From Kitasatospora indigofera (lineage in GTDB: Bacteria > Actinomycetota > Actinomycetes > Streptomycetales > Streptomycetaceae), in contig NZ_BNBO01000002.1 of assembly GCF_014655955.1 (NCBI RefSeq), forward strand, positions 186,001-250,000: a DNA stretch of 64,000 nt, written 5' to 3'. Positions 38,063 through 51,887 of the stretch are shown here, one piece after another. The notes beneath the pieces were generated by a model, which saw only the letters and a program-made list of their open reading frames with translations, did no database searches and was not told the DNA's origin. A program made the position numbers and the translations under genes. Within the stretch, counting starts at the first letter, position 1. Every line of letters begins with the position of its first letter.

Positions 38063-38929
38063 ATGAGCGAGAAGAACCGAGATGGCAAGCGCACCGCCCG
38101 CGAGCGGATGCAGGAGGAGCGGGCCGCGCAGGAGGCCAAGGCCAGGCGCAACAAGAAGCTGATCGTCGGCGGATCGGTGCTGGCGGTGATCGCGGTCGCG
38201 GCCGTGGTCGGCGTGGTGGTGCAGAACAACCGCTCCAAGCCGGAGACCCCGGTGGCCGCCCCGGCCGGCACCATCGGCGACAAGAACCTGGTGATCCCGG
38301 TCGGCTCGGCCGACGCCCCCTCCACCCTCACCGTCTACGAGGACCCGCGCTGCCCGGCCTGCGGCGCCTTCGAGCGTGAGTTCGGCCCGACCATCGACCA
38401 GCTGGAGGACCAGGGCAAGCTCTTCGTCAACTACCACATCGTCTCGTTCATCGACCGGGCGGTGCCCGGCAAGGGATCCCGGTACGGGGCCAACGCCCTG
38501 GGCTGCGCCCAGGACGCCGGTCACTTCCGCGACTACCACGACGTGCTGTACCGCAACCAGCCGGACGAGACCAACGACGCCTTCGGCAACAAGGCCACCC
38601 TGATCGCGCTCGCCAAGCCGATCCCGGGCCTGGACACCCCGGCCTTCCAGGCCTGCGTGAACGACAACACCTTCGGCGGCTGGGTGTCGGCCGTCCAGCA
38701 GGACTTCGACAAGTCCAACTTCAAGTCCACGCCGACCGTGCTGCTGAACGGCGAGCCGGTCTACCCGAAGATGGGCACCGAGGAGATCACCCCGGCCAAC
38801 CTGGTGAAGTGGGTGGACGCGGCCAACCAGGGCAAGACGCTCGGCACCCCCGGCACCAACGGCCAGAGTGCGGCCCCGACCAGCACCGCCTCGGAGAGCA
38901 ACAACCCGTCCCCCGGCGCCGGGGGCTGA
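38063..38929 (+). CDS. membrane-anchored DsbA-like thioredoxin-domain protein
   Basis: 288 residues. Cytosolic Arg/Glu-rich start (TARERMQEERAAQEAKARR), one helix (LIVGGSVLAVIAVAAVVGVVV), then an extracellular DsbA fold: DPRCPACGAFE with the CxxC active site CPAC, cis-Pro loop STPTVLLNG, and a Ser/Thr/Pro tail. Role: forming or shuffling disulfides in exported proteins, likely with the MauE/DoxX protein upstream as redox partner. ATG 38063; an ATG four codons earlier is possible. Confidence 0.92.
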   Translation: MSEKNRDGKRTARERMQEERAAQEAKARRNKKLIVGGSVLAVIAVAAVVGVVVQNNRSKPETPVAAPAGTIGDKNLVIPVGSADAPSTLTVYEDPRCPACGAFEREFGPTIDQLEDQGKLFVNYHIVSFIDRAVPGKGSRYGANALGCAQDAGHFRDYHDVLYRNQPDETNDAFGNKATLIALAKPIPGLDTPAFQACVNDNTFGGWVSAVQQDFDKSNFKSTPTVLLNGEPVYPKMGTEEITPANLVKWVDAANQGKTLGTPGTNGQSAAPTSTASESNNPSPGAGG

Positions 38930-39135
38930 GCGGCGGCCGCCCGGGCGGGCCCGGGCCGGAGCGGCGCCCTGCTCCGCGTCCGGGCCCGCTCCCCGTCCGG
39001 CCCGAGCCCTGCTCCCCGCCCGGCCCCGCGTCCGGGCCTGCGCCTTCGTCGGGGGCGGCCGCGCGGACCGAGTGCGATCTGTGACCCTCGCCGGTGGCCG
39101 ATCGGGCCCGTCGACACGGTAGCGTCGACCCTGCC

Positions 39136-40164
39136 ATGAATATCGCTTACATTCCGAGCCCGTCGCGGGGCGTCCTGTACCTGGGACCGGTCCCGCTGCG
39201 CGCGTACGCCTTCTGCATCATCATCGGTGTCGTCGTGGCCGTCTGGCTCGGCAGCAAGCGCTGGGTCGCCCGCGGCGGCGCCAAGCACACGGTGGGTGAC
39301 ATCGCCGTCTGGGCCGTCCCGTTCGGCCTGGTCGGCGGCCGCCTCTACCACGTGATCACCGACCACCAGCTGTACTTCGGGGACGGCCGGAACCCCTGGA
39401 ACGCCTTCAAGATCTGGGAGGGCGGCCTGGGCATCTGGGGCGCGATCGCGCTCGGCGCGGTCGGCGCCTGGATCGGCGCCCGCCGGCGCGGCGTGCCGCT
39501 GCCCCCGTGGGCGGACGCCCTGGCGCCGGGCATCGCGCTCGCCCAGGCCTGCGGCCGCTGGGGCAACTGGTTCAACCAGGAGCTCTACGGCAAGGCGACC
39601 ACCCTCCCCTGGGGCCTGGAGATCGACAAGACCCTGCCGGACGGCGAGGTCGTCCAGGGGATCTACCACCCGACCTTCCTGTACGAGTCGCTCTGGTGCG
39701 TCGGCGTCGCGCTGCTGGTGATCTGGGCGGACCGCCGCTTCACCCTCGGCCACGGCCGGGCGTTCGCGCTGTACGTGGCCGCGTACACGGTGGGCCGGTT
39801 CTGGATCGAGGCGCTGCGGATCGACGAGGCGCACCGCTTCTTCGGCCTGCGCCTGAACGACTGGACGGCGATCGTCGTCTTCCTCGGCGCCGTCGCCTAC
39901 CTGGTGATCGTGGGGAAGAAGCGGCCCGGCCGGGAGGACCCGGACTCGATCGACCCGGTCTCCCGGGACGAGCGGGCCGCGGCTGCCGCCGCTGCCGCCG
40001 CCGAGGGTCCGGCCGGCGAGGCGGACGGGACGGACCGGGCGCCCGGGGCGGACGCGGCCGACGTGATCGACGAGGCGGACGGGTCCGGCCGGGCCGAGGA
40101 GGGCCCCCGGGCCGCCGACGCCGCCGCCGAAGCGCACCGGGCGGAGCCGAAGAAGACGCCCTGA
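39136..40164 (+). CDS. lgt: prolipoprotein diacylglyceryl transferase
   Basis: 342 residues. Attaches diacylglycerol to the lipobox Cys of lipoproteins, such as the one at 35306. Seven-helix core with YAFCIIIGVVVAVWLG, the Lgt signature GRWGNWFNQELYG, HPTFLYES and the final helix IVVFLGAVAYLVIVG. An acidic, Ala-rich tail of ~85 residues (from about residue 260) follows, as seen in actinobacterial Lgt. A -10 TAGCGT ends 10 nt before the ATG, so the mRNA has almost no leader. Confidence 0.95.
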   Translation: MNIAYIPSPSRGVLYLGPVPLRAYAFCIIIGVVVAVWLGSKRWVARGGAKHTVGDIAVWAVPFGLVGGRLYHVITDHQLYFGDGRNPWNAFKIWEGGLGIWGAIALGAVGAWIGARRRGVPLPPWADALAPGIALAQACGRWGNWFNQELYGKATTLPWGLEIDKTLPDGEVVQGIYHPTFLYESLWCVGVALLVIWADRRFTLGHGRAFALYVAAYTVGRFWIEALRIDEAHRFFGLRLNDWTAIVVFLGAVAYLVIVGKKRPGREDPDSIDPVSRDERAAAAAAAAAEGPAGEADGTDRAPGADAADVIDEADGSGRAEEGPRAADAAAEAHRAEPKKTP

Positions 40165-40181
40165 CCTGCACGTCCCTGCCG

Positions 40182-40221
40182 CTCCGGCCGCTCCCACCGA
40201 CCAGGTGGCGGGCGGCCGGAG
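40182..40221 (+). terminator. terminator after lgt
   Basis: 10-bp outer stem CTCCGGCCGC/GCGGCCGGAG with an inner CCACC/GGTGG stem, 17 nt past the lgt stop. Confidence 0.75.
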
Positions 40222-40369
40222 TGCTGTTCGGACAGCCTTACTTTGCTGGAAAACACCTGATCATCGGACTACGTTCAGTGCTGTGAGAGCCCCGCGGGCA
40301 GCCATTCTCACGGCTCTTCGCCGTGCCCGCGTCCGGGCTGGGGGAGTGCACCGACGGAGGACCGACCAC

Positions 40370-41116
40370 ATGACCACGACCATCATCGAGCGCCTGACCG
40401 ACGACCAGCACCCCAAGCCGCGGATCCCCGCCGAGGGCCACCACCGCGACGTGAACGGCGGCTGGCTGCGGCCGGCGGTGTTCGGCGCGATGGACGGACT
40501 GGTCTCCAACTTCGCGCTGATGACCGGCGTGGTCGGCGGCGCGGTCTCCAGCAGCACGGTCGTCCTCACCGGCCTGGCGGGCTTGGCCGCCGGTGCCTGC
40601 TCGATGGCGGCGGGGGAGTACACCTCGGTGGCCTCGCAGCGCGAGCTGGTGCAGGCCGAGATCGAGGCCGAGCGGCTGGAGCTGAGCCGCAACCCGCACG
40701 GCGAGCTGGCCGAGCTGGCCGAGCTGTACGCCTCGCGCGGGGTCGACCCCGACCTCGCGCTGGAGGTGGCCCGCCAGCTCTCGGCGGACCCGGACCGGAC
40801 GCTGGAGATCCACGCCCGGGAGGAGCTCGGCATCGACCCGAACGACCTCCCCTCGCCGGTGGTGGCGGCGGCCTCCTCGTTCGTCTGCTTCGCCCTGGGC
40901 GCGCTGCTCCCGCTGCTGCCGTACCTGCTCGGCGCGACCTCGCTGCTGCCGGCCCTGCTGCTCTCGCTGGCCGGGCTGTTCGCCTGCGGCGCGGTGGTGG
41001 CCCGGGTCACCGCCCGCAGCTGGTGGTTCAGCGGGGCGCGCCAGCTGGTGCTGGGCGGGGCCGCGGCCGGGGTGACCTTCCTGCTCGGCCGGCTGATCGG
41101 CGGCGCGGTCGGCTGA
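40370..41116 (+). CDS. VIT1/CCC1 family metal transporter-like protein
   Basis: 248 residues from ATG 40370 behind GGAGG. VIT family: moves Fe2+ or Mn2+ across membranes. Seen: LRPAVFGAMDGLVSNFALMTGVVGG (first helix with the conserved Asp and Asn), GLAAGACSMAAGEYTSVASQREL, a charged metal-binding loop rich in Glu (EIEAERLELSRNPHGELAELAEL), then three further helices. No DtxR/IdeR iron box was recognised upstream. Direction of transport and metal cannot be told from this sequence. Confidence 0.9.
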   Translation: MTTTIIERLTDDQHPKPRIPAEGHHRDVNGGWLRPAVFGAMDGLVSNFALMTGVVGGAVSSSTVVLTGLAGLAAGACSMAAGEYTSVASQRELVQAEIEAERLELSRNPHGELAELAELYASRGVDPDLALEVARQLSADPDRTLEIHAREELGIDPNDLPSPVVAAASSFVCFALGALLPLLPYLLGATSLLPALLLSLAGLFACGAVVARVTARSWWFSGARQLVLGGAAAGVTFLLGRLIGGAVG

Positions 41117-41180
41117 CCCCCGGCGGCGCCGCCCGGGGCGACCCGGGAGAACGGAAGACCGGGGAGAAGGGCCTGGCCGG

Positions 41181-41232
41181 ACGGCGCGGGCGGGGTGACG
41201 GGGCAGGCCGGCCCGCACCCCGCCCGCGCCGT
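41181..41232 (+). terminator. strong hairpin terminator after the VIT gene
   Basis: Perfect 17-bp stem (41181-41197 with 41216-41232) with an 18-nt loop, 64 nt past the stop. Confidence 0.85.
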
Positions 41233-41541
41233 CGTGCGATGGCACAGTCCGATGCATGGTTATGCCGGGTGCTGCGTGACGTTCCGCACATGGGACCGAG
41301 GTGCTCGGTTGTCCTAGCATCGGCTTCGAGCCCGTCGGCCCGAGGAATCCATACCCCGGGCCGACCCCGGGGTGAGAATCGCAGGCCACCCCGGAGCGAT
41401 CTTGGTTCAGGGGCGTTTCGCCGCTGTTTCAGGCTTGCGGCATGCGGGCACACTGGTGGGAGCGTGCGGACGAGTGTTCGCCTCCCCCGGCCGGTGCTAC
41501 CGGTGGGTAATAGGCCCTGACCTGGGGTTTGCGTCCGCCAT

Positions 41542-41559
41542 GTGGACGCCAATGTCCAC
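41542..41559. promoter_or_regulatory. 18-bp dyad upstream of gltB
   Basis: GTGGAC-N6-GTCCAC, perfect half-sites, about 135 nt before the start at 41693 and 22 nt before the GlnR-like box. Spacing suits a dimeric regulator. Confidence 0.6.
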
Positions 41560-41581
41560 TTCCCGGGATGTCGGGCATCAT

Positions 41582-41597
41582 GTAACCTGCACGAAAT
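41582..41597 (+). promoter_or_regulatory. GlnR-box-like site upstream of gltB
   Basis: GTAAC-CTGCAC-GAAAT; the Streptomyces GlnR consensus is gTnAC-n6-GaAAC, one mismatch. It overlaps a possible -10 (TAACCT, 41583-41588), so GlnR would repress from there, or activate a promoter further down. Confidence 0.6.
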
Positions 41598-41692
41598 CGC
41601 AGAGGGCCAACGTCGTCCCTGTTGCACAGAGTCCGCTCCAGGCCCCCGGCCGGACGCGGGCCCCCAAAACCAAGACGACGACGGGAGAGCCG

Positions 41693-46313
<4,621 letters not shown>

Positions 46314-46321
<8 letters not shown>

Positions 46322-47774
46322 CCCCAAGGGCTTCCTGACCACGCCCAAGCAGCTCGCCGAGCGCCGGCCGGTCGACGTCCGGATCCGGGACTGGAACGAG
46401 GTCTACGTCGAGCGCAGCCTCCTTCCGATCATCACCAAGCAGGCCGGCCGCTGCATGGACTGCGGCATCCCGTTCTGCCACAACGGCTGCCCGCTCGGGA
46501 ACCTCATCCCCGAGTGGAACGACCTGGCCTACCGGGACGACTGGTCCGGCGCGATCGAGCGCCTGCACGCGACCAACAACTTCCCGGAGTTCACCGGCCG
46601 CCTCTGCCCGGCTCCCTGCGAGTCGGCGTGCGTGCTCGGGATCAACCAGGACGCGGTGACCATCAAGAACGTCGAGGTCACCATCATCGACAAGGCCTGG
46701 GACAACGGCGGCGTCACGCCGCAGGTCCCGGAGCGCCTGTCCGGCAAGACCGTGGCCGTCGTCGGCTCCGGCCCGGCCGGCCTCGCCGTCGCCCAGCAGC
46801 TCACCCGGGCCGGGCACACGGTGGTGGTGTACGAGCGCGCCGACCGCATCGGCGGCCTGCTGCGCTACGGCATCCCCGAGTTCAAGATGGAGAAGCGCCA
46901 CATCAACCGCCGCGTCGAGCAGATGCGCGCGGAGGGCACCCGCTTCCGCACCGGCGTCAGCGTCGGTGAGGACATCACCGGCCAGCAGCTGCGCGAGCGC
47001 TTCGACGCCGTCGTCGTCGCCGCCGGCGCCACCACCGCCCGCGACCTGCCCGTCCCCGGCCGGGAGCTCAAGGGCATCCACCAGGCGATGGAGTACCTGC
47101 CGCTGGCCAACAAGGTGCAGGAGGGCGACTTCGTCGAGACGCCCATCAGCGCCAAGGGCAAGCACGTCGTCGTCATCGGCGGCGGCGACACCGGCGCCGA
47201 CTGCCTCGGCACCGCGCTGCGCCAGGGGGCGGCCTCGGTCACCCAGCTGGAGATCATGCCGCGCCCCGGCGACGACCGGCCCACCGGCCAGCCGTGGCCG
47301 ACCATGCCGATGCTCTACAAGGTCACCTCCGCGCACGAGGAGGGCGGTGAGCGCGTGTACAGCGTGAACACCACCCACTTCACCGGCGACGAGGACGGCA
47401 ACGTCCAGGAGCTCCACCTCGTCGAGGTCGAGTTCAAGGACGGCCGGTTCCAGCCGGTCGAGGGCACCGAGCGGTCCATCCCGGCCCAGCTCGTCACCCT
47501 CGCCATGGGCTTCACCGGCACCGACACCGCCAACGGCCTGGTGGAGCAGCTGGGCGTCGACCTCGACGCCCGCGGCAACATCAACCGCGACAGCGCCTTC
47601 GCCACCAACGTGGACGGCGTGTACGTCTGCGGCGACGCCGGCCGCGGCCAGTCGCTGATCGTCTGGGCCATCGCCGAGGGGCGCTCCGCCGCCGCCGCGG
47701 TGGACAAGTACCTGGGCGGCAAGACCGCGCTGCCCGCCCCGATCCGCCCGACCGACCGTCCCCTGGTGGTCTGA
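46314..47774 (+). CDS. gltD: glutamate synthase small subunit
   Basis: 486 residues. NADPH/FAD subunit that feeds electrons to GltB. N-terminal Fe-S cysteines [17 protein letters not shown] and [12 protein letters not shown] site [20 protein letters not shown](P) site [15 protein letters not shown], and the final [18 protein letters not shown]. The ATG at 46314 lies within the 3' end of gltB, so the subunits are coupled in translation. Confidence 0.97.
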
Positions 47775-47860
47775 CCGGATCGACCCGTACCGCCCGGTGC
47801 CGCATCGCCGGGCTGCACCAACCGCCGACCCGCCAGAGCCGCCGGGCCAATGCGGTCATG

Positions 47861-47912
47861 ACAGCACCTGCCCCCTCCCCGACCAAGTTGGGGGCAGGTG
47901 CTGTTCTTTTTT
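47861..47912 (+). terminator. intrinsic terminator of gltBD with T-tract
   Basis: Perfect 15-bp stem (47861-47875 with 47890-47904), 14-nt loop, then TCTTTTTT. A textbook Rho-independent terminator, unusual for its U-tract in so GC-rich a genome. Confidence 0.95.
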
Positions 47913-48363
47913 GTGCGCCCGCTCGCCTCCGGGGCGCTTCTCGTCCGGTGCCGACGGTCGGTCGCTCCCTCTCTCCCTCCTTCGTCGGTCGCTCCCTCGC
48001 TCTCTCCCTTTCGGCACCGGCGCGCCCCTTCGGCTCGGGGCGCGGCTGTTGGGGGGCGGGGTCAAGACGGGTCGGTTGGGGCGGGGGCCGGGCGCGTCCG
48101 GTCGTCTCCGGGGCTTGTTGCGGTGTCGACGCCGTTGCTGTTGCCTCCGAACTGTCGCCGGGACCCCCGGTCGTCTCCGGGGTGCGGAATGTGCGTGATC
48201 CGGGCCGGGGTGGGGGCGTCGCATTGGTGTCGGTTGGTCTCACGGGCCTTTCTGCGTACCACAGTTGTGTATCGTCCGTTGGTTTGGGCGCCGAATGTCG
48301 GTGCTAGGTGGCAGACTGCGGCGGTAGGCCTGGGCGGGCGCGTGAGAGGCGGAGGTTCGCAGG
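47913..48363. other. pyrimidine-rich intergenic region
   Basis: About 450 nt with no supported gene. It has a C/T-rich stretch (47964-48010) framed by a 10-bp inverted repeat, two copies of a 15-bp direct repeat, and a GC-rich part before the XRE gene. No clear promoter was recognised. Confidence 0.6.
47945..48020. repeat. inverted and direct repeats around a pyrimidine tract
   Basis: CCGGTGCCGA (47945-47954) pairs with TCGGCACCGG (48011-48020). Inside, GTCGGTCGCTCCCTC occurs at 47957-47971 and 47984-47998. Confidence 0.8.
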
Positions 48364-49230
48364 ATGGGCACAACGCAGACCGGTGGCGGGACGACGGTGC
48401 GGCGCTTGATGCTGGGGTCCCAGCTGCGCCGGCTGCGGGAGGCCAGCGGTGTCTCGCGCGAGCAGGCCGGGTACTCGATCCGGGCGTCCGAGTCGAAGAT
48501 CAGCCGGATGGAGCTCGGGCGGGTGAGCTTCAAGGAGCGGGACGTCGCCGACCTGCTCACGCTGTACGGGATCCGCGCGGACGGGGAGCGGACGGCGGTG
48601 CTCGGACTGGTGGGGGAGGCCAACGCGCCGTCCTGGTGGCACGGGTACGGCGATGTGCTGCCGGTGTGGTTCCAGACCTATCTGGGGCTGGAGGAGGCCG
48701 CGTCCGGGATCCGCAGCTACGAGGTGCAGTTCATCCCCGGGCTGTTGCAGACCGCCGGGTACGCGCGGGCCGTCTTCGCGCGCGGCAACCCGGCGGCGGA
48801 GCCGGCGGAGATCGAGCGCCGGGTGGAGGTGCGGACGCGGCGCCGGCGGCTGCTGACGGCCGAGCGCGGGCCGAGCCTGCTGGCCGTCATCGACGAGGCG
48901 GCGCTGCGCCGCTCCTGGGGCGGCCCGGAGGTGATGCGGGACCAGATCGACCGGCTGGCCGAGTTCGCCGGCCTGCCGAGGGTCGACCTGCGGGTGATGC
49001 CGCTCGGGGTGGGCGGGGTCCGGGCGGAGGCGGGCGCCTTCTCGCTGCTGGGCTTCCCGGAGCCGGATCTGGCGGACGTGGTGTACCTGGAGCAGTTCAC
49101 CAGCGCGCTGTACCTGGACAAGCCGGACCAGGTCGCCGAGTACGGGCGGGCGATGGACCGGCTGGTGGCCGACAGCCTGGGCCCCGAGGAGACGTTGAAG
49201 CTGCTGGCGGCGGTCCGTCAGGAACTGTGA
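48364..49230 (+). CDS. XRE-type regulator with DUF5753
   Basis: 288 residues. N-terminal helix-turn-helix: LRRLREASGVSREQAGYSIRASESKISRMELGR. The rest is DUF5753: WFQTYLGLEEAASGIRSYEVQFIPGLLQTAGYARAV and DVVYLEQFTSALYLDKPDQV. Streptomycetes carry dozens of these, often paired with a short DUF397 gene; here no DUF397 partner follows, only the aldehyde dehydrogenase 67 nt away. Target genes and signal are unknown. Confidence 0.92.
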   Translation: MGTTQTGGGTTVRRLMLGSQLRRLREASGVSREQAGYSIRASESKISRMELGRVSFKERDVADLLTLYGIRADGERTAVLGLVGEANAPSWWHGYGDVLPVWFQTYLGLEEAASGIRSYEVQFIPGLLQTAGYARAVFARGNPAAEPAEIERRVEVRTRRRRLLTAERGPSLLAVIDEAALRRSWGGPEVMRDQIDRLAEFAGLPRVDLRVMPLGVGGVRAEAGAFSLLGFPEPDLADVVYLEQFTSALYLDKPDQVAEYGRAMDRLVADSLGPEETLKLLAAVRQEL

Positions 49231-49297
49231 CGTGTGCCCACGATGATGAAGAGTCAGATAATCTGCTGACTCCGGCTTCGTGGGTGAGAGGGATCAG

Positions 49298-50755
49298 ATG
49301 TCCTGGTTTTCGGAACTGTCGCGTCAGTACATCGACGGTGAATGGCGGACGGGCTCCGGCTCCTGGGACATCGTCGACATCGACCCGTACAGCGGGGACA
49401 AGCTCGCCGCCATCACCGTCGCCACGGCCGCCGAGGTCGACGACGCCTACCGCGCCGCCGAGCGGGCCCAGCGGGCCTGGAGCCAGGTCAACCCGTACGC
49501 GCGGCGGCTGGTCTTCGAGCGGGCCCTGCGGGTGATCGAGGAGCGCGAGCAGGAGATCACCGAGGCGATCATCACCGAACTCGGCGGCACCGCGCTCAAG
49601 GCGGCCTTCGAGCTCTCGCTCTCCAAGGACGTGCTCCGCGAGGCGATGCAGCTCTCGCTGCGCGCCGAGGGCCGGATCCTGCCCTCGCCGGTGGACGGCA
49701 AGGAGAACCGCCTCTACCGCCTGCCGGTCGGCGTGGTCGGGGTGATCAGCCCCTTCAACTTCCCGCTGTTCCTGTCGCTGAAGGCGGTCGCCCCCGCGCT
49801 GGCGCTCGGCAACGGCGTGGTCCTCAAGCCGCACCAGAACACCCCGGTCGTCGGCGGCACCCTGATCGCCAGGATCTTCGAGGAGGCCGGCCTGCCCGGC
49901 GGCCTGCTCAACGTGCTGATCACGGACATCGCCGAGATCGGCGACGCCTTCATCGAGCACCCGGTGCCCAAGGTGATCTCCTTCACCGGCTCCGACACGG
50001 TCGGCCGGCACGTCGCCACCGTGGCCGCGGGCCACTTCAAGCGGACGGTGCTGGAGCTCGGCGGCAACAGCGCCCTGATCGTGCTGGACGACGCCGATCT
50101 CGACTACGCGGTGGACGCCGCCGTGTTCAGCCGCTTCGCCCACCAGGGCCAGGTCTGCATGGCGGCCAACCGGGTGCTGGTGGACCGCGGTGTCGCCGAC
50201 GAGTTCACCCGCCGCTTCGTCGCCAAGGTCGCCTCCTTGAAGGTCGGCGACCCCAAGGACCCGGCCACCCAGATCGGCCCGCTGATCAACGCCAACCAGG
50301 CGGAGTCGCTGACCGCCGAGGTCGACCGCGCGATCGAGGCCGGCGCCACCGCGCTGCTGCGCGGGCAGACCGTCGGCACCCTGATGGACCCGGTCGTGCT
50401 GGGCGGGCTCCCCGCCGACGCGCCGATCCTGCAGCGCGAACTCTTCGGCCCGGTCGTCCTGGTGGTGCCCTTCGACGGGGAGGACGAGGCCGTCCGGATC
50501 GCCAACGACACGCCGTTCGGCCTCAGCGGCGCCGTGCACACCGGCGATGTGGAGCGCGGCGTCCGGCTGGCGCAGCGGATCGAGACCGGCATGATCCACA
50601 TCAACGACGGCACCATCCACGACGAGCCCGTCGTCCCGTTCGGCGGGGAGAAGAACTCGGGCGTGGGGCGCCTCAACGGCGAGGCCACGGTCGAGGCCTT
50701 CACCACGGTGAAGTGGATCTCCATCCAGCACGGGCGCAGCCGCTTCCCGTTCTGA
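49298..50755 (+). CDS. NAD(P)-dependent aldehyde dehydrogenase
   Basis: 485 residues from ATG 49298 behind GAGAGGG; a GTG six codons earlier is less likely. Seen: GVVGVISPFNFPLFLS, NAD loop SFTGSDTVGRHV, catalytic Glu253 in LELGGNS and catalytic Cys287 in HQGQVCMAANR, and GGEKNSGVGRLNGE near the end. It resembles the benzaldehyde/vanillin dehydrogenase type of ALDH. Likely role: oxidation of an aldehyde to its acid; the natural substrate is unknown. Confidence 0.92.
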   Translation: MSWFSELSRQYIDGEWRTGSGSWDIVDIDPYSGDKLAAITVATAAEVDDAYRAAERAQRAWSQVNPYARRLVFERALRVIEEREQEITEAIITELGGTALKAAFELSLSKDVLREAMQLSLRAEGRILPSPVDGKENRLYRLPVGVVGVISPFNFPLFLSLKAVAPALALGNGVVLKPHQNTPVVGGTLIARIFEEAGLPGGLLNVLITDIAEIGDAFIEHPVPKVISFTGSDTVGRHVATVAAGHFKRTVLELGGNSALIVLDDADLDYAVDAAVFSRFAHQGQVCMAANRVLVDRGVADEFTRRFVAKVASLKVGDPKDPATQIGPLINANQAESLTAEVDRAIEAGATALLRGQTVGTLMDPVVLGGLPADAPILQRELFGPVVLVVPFDGEDEAVRIANDTPFGLSGAVHTGDVERGVRLAQRIETGMIHINDGTIHDEPVVPFGGEKNSGVGRLNGEATVEAFTTVKWISIQHGRSRFPF

Positions 50756-50834
50756 CGCCCCGCTGCCCGCCGCCCCCGGCGCGGGGCGGCGGCCACCGCG
50801 GTGGCCCACGGACGGGCGCCCCGGGCCCGGCGGC

Positions 50835-51815
50835 TCAGGGCGCGCCGCCCTCCAGCAGTGCCTGGCCGAGCGCCGTCAGCAGGTACAGCACCTCGCGGCC
50901 GGTCCGGTGGCGCGCCACCAGGCCGGCCGCGTGCAGCGCCGTCAGGTGGTGCGAGACGTTGGGCGCCGACAGTCCGGTCCGCTGCGCCAGGGCGGTGGTG
51001 GAGCCCGGCGACTCCAGCTCGGCCAGCAGCCCGGCCCGGGCCCGGCCCAGCACCCCCGCCAGCGCGTCGGGCGTCGCCGCGCCGCCCTCCCACAGGGTGG
51101 CCACCCCGCGCGGCGGGTACACCACCCCGGGCTGCGCCTGCGGGCCCGTCTGCAGGACGCACCCCGGCCAGACGAAGACCGACGGGACCAGCACCAGCCC
51201 GCGCCCGCCGTCCAGCGACTCGTCGATCTCGTACCGGCGCTGGGACACCGTCATCCGCCCGTCCTGCCAGCTGACCTTCGGGTGCAGGCCCTCGAACAGC
51301 GCGGCCGGGCCGCCGGCCGCCATCCGCCGGGCCCGGTGCAGGATCTCGCCCTCGGCGAGCCGGGCGATCCGCGGCCAGTACGGCTCGACGGCCACCGTCC
51401 AGTAGGCCCGCACCTCCTCGGTCAGCCGGGCCAGCCCCGCCGCCGGGTCCGCGTGCAGGGCGGCCACCAGCGGCGGCAGCGGCCGGTCGGCCGGCGCGAG
51501 GTCGGCCCGGACGGTGCCGGGCGCGGTGGCGGCCAGCCCGGCCAGTTCCTCGTCCATCCCGGGCGCGGTGGTGGCCGGCACCGGGGTCAGGAAGTCCGGC
51601 AGGTGCCAGGCCGGCATCGGTACCAGCTGCGACAGCAGCTCGTACGTCACCCCGGCCCGGGCGAGGTCCGCCCGGGCCCGCCGGACCCAGGGCAGGTGCA
51701 CCGCCCGCGAGCCCGGGTCCTTCAGCACCTGGACGCTCGTCACCACCTCCAGCAGGCGCGAGCAGGCGAACCGGGTGGCCGCCACGTCCTGCGCCGAGAA
51801 CCGCAGCGTAAGCAC
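50835..51815 (-). CDS. ArsR-type transcriptional regulator (DUF5937 layout)
   Basis: 326 residues, GTG start behind GGAGGGGAAGAC. The first ~240 residues (LTLRFSAQDVAATRFACS; GRGLVLVPSVFVWPG; GVVYPPRGVATLWE) match the DUF5937 partner domain, and the C-terminal ~75 are an ArsR winged helix: LAQRTGLSAPNVSHHLTALHAAGLVARHRTGREVLY. Divergent from an MFS exporter gene 72 nt away, the usual arrangement for a regulator controlling its neighbour transporter. Confidence 0.88.
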   Translation of the reverse strand: MLTLRFSAQDVAATRFACSRLLEVVTSVQVLKDPGSRAVHLPWVRRARADLARAGVTYELLSQLVPMPAWHLPDFLTPVPATTAPGMDEELAGLAATAPGTVRADLAPADRPLPPLVAALHADPAAGLARLTEEVRAYWTVAVEPYWPRIARLAEGEILHRARRMAAGGPAALFEGLHPKVSWQDGRMTVSQRRYEIDESLDGGRGLVLVPSVFVWPGCVLQTGPQAQPGVVYPPRGVATLWEGGAATPDALAGVLGRARAGLLAELESPGSTTALAQRTGLSAPNVSHHLTALHAAGLVARHRTGREVLYLLTALGQALLEGGAP

Positions 51816-51832
51816 GTCTTCCCCTCCGAGGA

Positions 51833-51847
51833 TTCGACCAGGACGAA
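51833..51847. promoter_or_regulatory. possible operator between the regulator and MFS genes
   Basis: TTCG-N7-CGAA, a short dyad in the middle of the 72-nt divergent gap; could serve both promoters. Confidence 0.35.
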
Positions 51848-51887
51848 ATCCCTGGGCGTCACCGATCATCGCCGCAAGGCTCGGTGC

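Larger units (their letters stand above)
41233..41692 (+). other. regulatory leader region of gltBD
   Basis: 460 nt without a convincing gene. Contents: an unassigned promoter-like TAGCAT near 41317, a palindromic CCCCGGG/CCCGGGG arm around 41355-41376, the 18-bp dyad at 41542-41559 and the GlnR-like box at 41582-41597. ORFs here are short and lack ribosome sites. Confidence 0.6.

Noticed and set aside
40165..40369. Iron box (DtxR/IdeR type) or metal riboswitch before the VIT gene
   Set aside because: An AT-richer patch exists near 40235-40265, but it does not match the iron-box palindrome or a known riboswitch core.
41291..41520. 76-codon ORF in the gltB leader
   Set aside because: No ribosome site, composition like non-coding DNA, and it overlaps likely control sequence.
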